A DNA stretch of 64,000 nucleotides from CAVVPY01 sp963750295. GTDB taxonomy: Bacteria; Actinomycetota; Actinomycetes; Mycobacteriales; Jatrophihabitantaceae. The notes below the pieces were generated by a model. The model was not told the DNA's origin, did no database searches, and was given only the letters and a program-made list of their open reading frames with translations. The first letter of the stretch is position 1; each line of letters begins with the position of its first letter. Location of the stretch: positions 1,984,001 through 2,048,000 of the forward strand of contig CAVVPY010000001.1 in assembly GCA_963750295.1 (NCBI GenBank). The letters are read 5' to 3'. Position numbers and translations under genes: made by a program. This document shows positions 59,782 through 64,000 of the stretch, piece by piece.

Positions 59782-61223
59782 GCGTCGCGCCGCTACCGAA
59801 CGGTTTCCGGGTCACCCTCGACCCTCGGGCCAAGCAACTCGCGCCCCATCTCTGGTTCGGCGGCTCACCGGCTCGCGTGCTGCGCCTGACCCGGGCCGGC
59901 CGCGCAGCCTGGGCCGCGCTGCAGGCCAACGGCGTCACCTCGCTCGGGACCGGTCGCCTCGCCCGCCGGCTGACCGACGCCGGCTTGGCGCACCCGTGCC
60001 CACCGGACGTCCCGGCCGCGGACGTCACGGTCATCGTCCCGGCCTACGGCCGCCCGGACGTCCTCGACCGGTGCCTGGCCGGTCTCGGCTCCGCACACCG
60101 CGTTCTGGTGGTCGATGACGCATCGCCTGACCCACTGTCGATCGAGCGGGTCGCGGTTCGTCATGGGGCGGGCGTGCTGCGCCGCGAGGTCAACGGCGGC
60201 CCGGGCGCAGCTCGCAACACCGGCCTGGCCCGGTGCACAAGCGCGTTTGTCGCGTTCGTCGACAGTGACTGCGCGCCGACCGGCGACTGGATCGACCGAC
60301 TGACGCCGCACTTCGCCGACCCCGCGGTCGCTGCTGTCGCTCCGCGCATCACCGCGATCGCGCCGCTGACCTGGGCCGGCCGCTACACGGCAGCGCAGGG
60401 CAGTCTCGACCTCGGTGCCGACCCGGCACGGGTCGTGCCAGGAGGGCGGGTGTCCTACGTGCCCACCGCGGCCCTGCTCGTGCGGCGGGCCGACCTACCC
60501 ACCGGAGCCGCGTTCGACCCGGCGCTACGGGTCGGCGAGGACGTCGACCTGATCTGGCGCCTGCACGCTGCCGGCCGGCGGGTGCGCTACGACCCGAGCG
60601 TGACGGTGGCCCACCGCGAGCCGAGCACGTGGCGCGCGCTGCTGCAACGCCGATTCCGCTACGGCACCTCGGCAGCGCCGCTCGCGCAGCGCCACAGCGG
60701 CGCACTAGCACCACTGGTGCTGCAGCCGTGGCCCACCGCAACGGTCCTTGCCCTGCTTGCGCGGCGTCCGGTGCTGGCTGCGGGCGCCTACCTCGGCTCA
60801 GTTTGGTCGATGACCCGCACCCTGCGCGCCGCCGGCGTGCCCACCCGCGGCACCGGCGCGGCAATGGCCACGGCAGCGCACCAGACCTGGCTCGGCGCGG
60901 GTCGCTATGCCGTGCAGTTCGCGGCACCCGCGTTGCTGGTCGCGGCGCGCACTCGCGGGCTACGTCTGGCCGCCGCCTCGCTCGCCCTCGGCCCTGCGCT
61001 GGACGCGTGGCGCGAGCACCGCGACAGCCTGGATCCGGCCCGGTTCACGGCGGGGTGGCTCGCCGATCAGGTCGCCTACGGTGCCGGCGTCTGGGTCGGC
61101 TGCGTCCGGCACCGAACCGTGGCACCGCTGCGTCCTCGGTTGGCCCGCCGACCGGTCACGGTCGAACCGGCCTCGCCCGCGCGGCTGTCGGTGGTGGGGC
61201 ACTCGACGACCGCATCGGCCTGA
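59778..61223 (+). CDS. mftF: Mycofactocin glycosyltransferase MftF
   Basis: A 481-residue protein that adds glucose units to premycofactocin in known systems. The N-terminal part, PLPNGFRVTLDPRAKQLAPH, GGSPARVLRLTRAGRAAWAA, RLARRLTDAGLAHP, is the MftB-like module specific to MftF. A GT2 domain follows (about 75-300): VTVIVPAYGRPDVLDRCLAG, VLVVDDASPDP, VNGGPGAARNTGLAR, AFVDSDCAP, GEDVDLIWRL. The C-terminus is hydrophobic and Arg-rich. GTG 59778 overlaps the mftB stop. mftA, C, D and E are not found in this window. Confidence 0.9.
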   Translation: MSVAPLPNGFRVTLDPRAKQLAPHLWFGGSPARVLRLTRAGRAAWAALQANGVTSLGTGRLARRLTDAGLAHPCPPDVPAADVTVIVPAYGRPDVLDRCLAGLGSAHRVLVVDDASPDPLSIERVAVRHGAGVLRREVNGGPGAARNTGLARCTSAFVAFVDSDCAPTGDWIDRLTPHFADPAVAAVAPRITAIAPLTWAGRYTAAQGSLDLGADPARVVPGGRVSYVPTAALLVRRADLPTGAAFDPALRVGEDVDLIWRLHAAGRRVRYDPSVTVAHREPSTWRALLQRRFRYGTSAAPLAQRHSGALAPLVLQPWPTATVLALLARRPVLAAGAYLGSVWSMTRTLRAAGVPTRGTGAAMATAAHQTWLGAGRYAVQFAAPALLVAARTRGLRLAAASLALGPALDAWREHRDSLDPARFTAGWLADQVAYGAGVWVGCVRHRTVAPLRPRLARRPVTVEPASPARLSVVGHSTTASA

Positions 61224-61247
61224 CCCGGCCGACACGACCGCCCGGTC

Positions 61248-61982
61248 GTGGACCACGCTGGACCCGTGCAGCGAGCGAGCAGCCGAGCGATCACCGTCGC
61301 CGTGCCGGCGGTGCTTGGATTCGTGCTGCTCGCCGTCCTCGTCCGGACCGGATGGGGCCCGCTGCACCGCCTGGACGGCCGGCTGGCCGACCGGCTCAAC
61401 GGGTACGCGTCACTGCACGACGGCCAGGTGCGCTGGTGGCGGGCCGTGAGCGCGGTGCTGTCGCCCGGCGTCCTGCGCATCGGCGGTGTGCTCGCCGGTG
61501 TTGCGCTCGTGCTGACCCGGCGCGTGCGGGCCGGCCTGCTGAGCGTGCTCGCGCTCGGCGGGACCGTGGTCCTCAGCCCGCTGACGAAGCTGATCGTCGA
61601 CCGGGAGCGACCGACGGTGCCGCACCCGGTCGCGCACGTGGCCGGTCCGTCGTTCCCCAGCGGGCACGCGCTCACCTCGTTCGTCGCCGTCGCGGTGGTC
61701 GTCGTGCTGATCGTCCCGGCCGCGAGGGCGGCGCTGGGTGCGGCGGTCGTCCTCGGCGCCGTGGTCGTCGCGGGTGCGGTCGGCTTCAGCCGGATGTTCC
61801 TCGGCGTCCACTACCTCAGCGACATCGTCGGGGCCTGGCTGCTCGGGACCGCCTGGGTGGCCGCCGCGGTGCTGCTCTCGGCGTGGCTCGGCGATCGGTT
61901 CGCGGGTCACTCGCCACGCGCGTGGGCCCGCAGCCGTTCGGCCCACGACAACAGCGGCGCGGGGGACGGGATCTCGGCGTAG
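61248..61982 (+). CDS. PAP2-superfamily membrane phosphatase
   Basis: A 244-residue protein with about five or six transmembrane helices and the three phosphatase motifs: KLIVDRERP, PSFPSGHALTS, SRMFLGVHYLSDIVGAW. It probably dephosphorylates a lipid phosphate such as undecaprenyl pyrophosphate or phosphatidic acid. GTG 61248 is used; GTG 61266, preceded by CACGCT at leaderless distance, may be the true start. Its 3' end overlaps the opposing Rieske gene by 76 bases. Confidence 0.85.
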   Translation: MDHAGPVQRASSRAITVAVPAVLGFVLLAVLVRTGWGPLHRLDGRLADRLNGYASLHDGQVRWWRAVSAVLSPGVLRIGGVLAGVALVLTRRVRAGLLSVLALGGTVVLSPLTKLIVDRERPTVPHPVAHVAGPSFPSGHALTSFVAVAVVVVLIVPAARAALGAAVVLGAVVVAGAVGFSRMFLGVHYLSDIVGAWLLGTAWVAAAVLLSAWLGDRFAGHSPRAWARSRSAHDNSGAGDGISA

Positions 61983-62296
61983 GGCAACCCATCCCGGTAC
62001 ACCACGCGGTATCGGCGCAGCGACCGCAGCCGCGCGTTGCGGCAACGCCCGCTGTCGAGGTCGAAGGTGTACCAGTGCCAGGGACAGACCACCGCACCGT
62101 CACGCAGGACGCCCTCGACGAGCGGTCCGCCGCGGTGCGGGCAGGCGGCGTCGACGACCCGGAGGTGGTCGGGGTCGTCGGCGAAGACCGCGAAGCTCCG
62201 CCCGGCGTCCTCGACCAGCCACCGGCTCGCCCCGCCGCCGTCGCCCAGCGGGACGAGGCGCGTCCCGCGTGGTCCCGACCGCCCGAAGTCAGACAC
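61907..62296 (-). CDS. Rieske [2Fe-2S] ferredoxin-like protein
   Basis: A 129-residue protein. VVDAACPHRGGPLVEG and AVVCPWHWYTFDLDSGRC give the CxH...CxxH cluster site (about residues 52 and 71). It resembles ferredoxin components of ring-hydroxylating dioxygenases or stand-alone Rieske proteins. GTG 62296 overlaps the upstream stop by eight bases, so it is translated with the two meta-cleavage enzymes. No oxygenase subunit is in view. Confidence 0.85.
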   Translation of the reverse strand: MSDFGRSGPRGTRLVPLGDGGGASRWLVEDAGRSFAVFADDPDHLRVVDAACPHRGGPLVEGVLRDGAVVCPWHWYTFDLDSGRCRNARLRSLRRYRVVYRDGLPYAEIPSPAPLLSWAERLRAHARGE

Positions 62297-63056
62297 AGCC
62301 GAGTTCGACCGAGCCGAGCCGATCGATCGTCGCGGTCACCACATCCCCGGCGGCGACGCCCACAGCAGCGGTGAGCCCGCCGGACAGGATGACGTCACCG
62401 GCACGCAGGCCGTCGCCGTCGACGGCGAGCGAGCGCACGAGCCACGCCACAGCCGAGGCGGGGTGCCCGAGCGAGGCCGCTCCCGACGCGGTCGCGACGA
62501 GGACGCCGTTCTTCTCGAACACGACGCCGACCAGGCGCAGGTCGACGCCGGCCAGCGGCATCGGTGTGCCCACGACGAATCGTCCGGCCGAGGCGTTGTC
62601 GGCCACCACGTCGGGCATCGTGAAGCGGTAGTCGAGGTAGCGCGAGTCGAGCACCTCGATACCCACCGCCACGGCCGCCGTCGCGCCCAACACCTGCGAA
62701 GCCGTGACCGCAGGTCCGGCGAGATCACGTCCCATGATCAGGACGATCTCGGGTTCGGTGCGCGGCGCGATGTGGTCGGCGACGGCGAGCGGTTCGCCGA
62801 GGTCGAGCGCGTGGTCGACGCTGAGGTAGCCGCGGATCGGCGCGTCGACCCCGACCTGGGCCTGCTTCGCGCGCGAGGTGACGCCGAGCTTCCAGCCGAC
62901 CAACGGCCCGGCGTTCGCACGGGCCAGGCGCTGCACCGCGTACCCGTGGTCGAGGTCGAGGCCGTCCAGGTCGTCGGTCAGCGCCGCGATTGCCCGGCGC
63001 TCGTCCCTGGCCTCGCGCAGGCGGCGCTCGGCGGTCGCGACGAGATCGGTGTTCAT
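62289..63056 (-). CDS. MhpD-superfamily enzyme, probably 4-oxalocrotonate decarboxylase
   Basis: A 255-residue protein: LDHGYAVQRLARANAGPLVG, WKLGVTSRAKQAQVGVDAPI, GYLSVDH, EPEIVLIMGRDLAGPAV, GIEVLDSRYLDYRFTMPDVV, ADNASAGRFVVG. WKLGVTSRAKQ and YLDYRF fit the decarboxylase (DmpH/XylI) branch better than the hydratase branch. Decarboxylase and hydratase normally form a complex in catechol meta-cleavage. Its ATG overlaps the upstream stop (ATGA). Confidence 0.75.
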   Translation of the reverse strand: MNTDLVATAERRLREARDERRAIAALTDDLDGLDLDHGYAVQRLARANAGPLVGWKLGVTSRAKQAQVGVDAPIRGYLSVDHALDLGEPLAVADHIAPRTEPEIVLIMGRDLAGPAVTASQVLGATAAVAVGIEVLDSRYLDYRFTMPDVVADNASAGRFVVGTPMPLAGVDLRLVGVVFEKNGVLVATASGAASLGHPASAVAWLVRSLAVDGDGLRAGDVILSGGLTAAVGVAAGDVVTATIDRLGSVELGCV

Positions 63057-63838
63057 GCGGTCACCCGTACCGTGACCGGGCCCAGTCGGTCGAAGTCGGC
63101 GCGGAACACGTCGCCCTCGGCCATCGGGACGGCCGCGTGCAGCGCACCGGTCATCACCAGGTGGCCGGGCTGCATCACGACACCGTGCTCACCGAGGACG
63201 TTGGCCAGCCAGGCGACGACGGCGATCGGGTCACCGAGCGCTGCGGCGCCCGCCCCGGTGTCGACGAGCTCACCGTTGCGAGTCAGCGTCATCCCGATCA
63301 GACGTGGATCCACGTCGACGAGCGACACGAGCCGACCCGACGTGACGACCGCACCGTTGGACGCGAGGTCCGACACCGTGTCAGCGAGCTTGATCCGCCA
63401 GTCCGCGAAGCGGGAGTCGACGATTTCGACCGACGCGGCCACGCCGGCAACAGCGCGCGCGGCATCGGTGATCGACACACCGGGACCGCTCAGTTGCTCA
63501 CCGAGCACGAACACGATCTCGGCCTCGAGCTTGGGCGAGATGAAGCGCGACAGCGGTACCGCGTCGCCGCTGCGGTAGAGCGTGGACGCGAGCACCGGGC
63601 CGTAGTCGGGGCTGTCGACGCCGATCATCTTCTGCATCGGGAGCGAGGTGAGCCCGACCTTGTAACCGACGATTTCATCACCGTCGTCGAGGATGAGCCG
63701 GGTCAGCTCGGACTGCACCGCGTACCCGTCGGCCATGGTCAGCGCCGGTTCGGTGTCGGTGAACGGCTCGATCGGGACGCGGTCGCGCCGCGCTTCGTAC
63801 AGTGCCCGCGCCTTCTCTGCGGCGTCAGCGAGTGGCAT
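63053..63838 (-). CDS. MhpD-superfamily enzyme, probably 2-keto-4-pentenoate hydratase
   Basis: A 261-residue protein: LTMADGYAVQSELTRLIL, VGYKVGLTSLPMQKMIGVDS, PDYGPVLASTLYRSG, EAEIVFVLGEQLSGPGV, SVEIVDSRFADWRIKLADTV, ALHAAVPMAEGDVFRADFDR. These features fit 2-oxopent-4-enoate hydratases (DmpE/HsaE-like), which act after ring meta-cleavage in aromatic or steroid degradation. It sits directly downstream of an IclR regulator gene and is coupled to the decarboxylase gene. Confidence 0.8.
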   Translation of the reverse strand: MPLADAAEKARALYEARRDRVPIEPFTDTEPALTMADGYAVQSELTRLILDDGDEIVGYKVGLTSLPMQKMIGVDSPDYGPVLASTLYRSGDAVPLSRFISPKLEAEIVFVLGEQLSGPGVSITDAARAVAGVAASVEIVDSRFADWRIKLADTVSDLASNGAVVTSGRLVSLVDVDPRLIGMTLTRNGELVDTGAGAAALGDPIAVVAWLANVLGEHGVVMQPGHLVMTGALHAAVPMAEGDVFRADFDRLGPVTVRVTA

Positions 63839-63841
63839 GCC

Positions 63842-64000
63842 TCAACTCCCTCGAACGGTTGCACGGTCAGGTGAATACCCAAGTCGGAGCGACACCGCTT
63901 CGCCGGCCTCGCCGACGAGCACCGCTATCCGCCGTCGCTGCACCGCCGGTAGTCGGGCGGTCGGCGCACCGATACTGATCGCCGCGACGACGGTACCCGT
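63842..64000 (-). CDS. IclR-family regulator, C-terminal fragment (runs off right edge)
   Basis: The last 52 codons of a gene entering from the right edge. GTVVAAISIGAPTARLPAVQ then RRRIAVLVGEAGEAVSLRLG is the end of an IclR effector-binding domain. IclR proteins often control aromatic degradation operons. Its stop lies three bases before the hydratase start, so it is probably the first gene of the operon and its regulator. Confidence 0.75.
   Translation of the reverse strand, partial: TGTVVAAISIGAPTARLPAVQRRRIAVLVGEAGEAVSLRLGYSPDRATVRGS

Noticed and set aside
1..64000. CRISPR arrays, rRNA genes, insertion-sequence transposases
   Set aside because: Looked for on both strands; none seen.

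Overview
The window comes from a high-GC actinobacterium. The evidence is direct: 4-bp stop/start overlaps (ATGA, GTGA, TTGA) throughout, several leaderless -10/start arrangements, a mycothiol-dependent formaldehyde dehydrogenase, an AhpE-type peroxiredoxin, a KstR-type operator, a mycofactocin glycosyltransferase and a FasR-fabD-fabH-acpP-fabF-accD fatty-acid operon. Gene order around aceE resembles Mycobacterium (ahpE, DUF3052, aceE, PucR-type regulator, fab genes). The presence of fabH and of DUF3145 resembles Streptomyces and the Frankia-like lineages. The genus cannot be fixed from the sequence alone.

Layout. 1-7.4 kb: a partial Nif3-like gene, small membrane and VOC proteins, a small Trp-rich gene under an apparent SOS promoter, a secreted HNH nuclease, a five-domain Calx-beta surface protein, and an ArsR-DUF4396 metal-response pair. 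7.4-8.18 kb: no intact gene, with one fossil fragment. 8,177-18,400: a 10.2-kb integrated element in the 3' end of tRNA-Val(TAC), bounded by a 26-bp att repeat with arm-type repeats at both ends. It carries a zinc-ribbon gene, an integrase broken in three places, an excisionase, a DUF3631 ATPase, a terminase-small-subunit-like pseudogene and exported cargo proteins. No capsid or transfer genes are visible, so a decaying phage-satellite-like island is the best reading. 18.4-26.4 kb: SURF1, methyltransferase, ahpE, DUF3052, aceE, aldo/keto reductase, pirin-like and PHP proteins. 26.4-32.9 kb: fasR and the type II fatty-acid synthesis operon. fabD carries a lipoyl-like C-terminal extension.

32.9-40.7 kb: an exported-protein island sits between the fab operon and DUF3145. 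It has a BTAD/NB-ARC/TPR regulator split by a one-base frameshift, a divergent FAD oxidase homologue and four lipoproteins; 11-bp-spaced direct repeats in the divergent promoter look like the regulator's operator. 40.7-49.1 kb: DUF3145, mycothiol-linked formaldehyde detoxification (MscR plus MBL hydrolase), a ferredoxin reductase, a sirtuin, and an operon equivalent to Mycobacterium tuberculosis Rv3531c-Rv3530c-Rv3529c preceded by a KstR-consensus palindrome. 49.3-57.0 kb: sulfate activation (cysD, cysNC, cysQ) and the SbcCD nuclease. 57.2-64 kb: a choice-of-anchor P surface protein, an NRDE protein, a broken mftB next to an intact mftF, a PAP2 phosphatase, and a meta-cleavage operon (Rieske ferredoxin, two MhpD-type enzymes, end of an IclR regulator).

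All family calls rest on motif recognition by eye; no database search was run.
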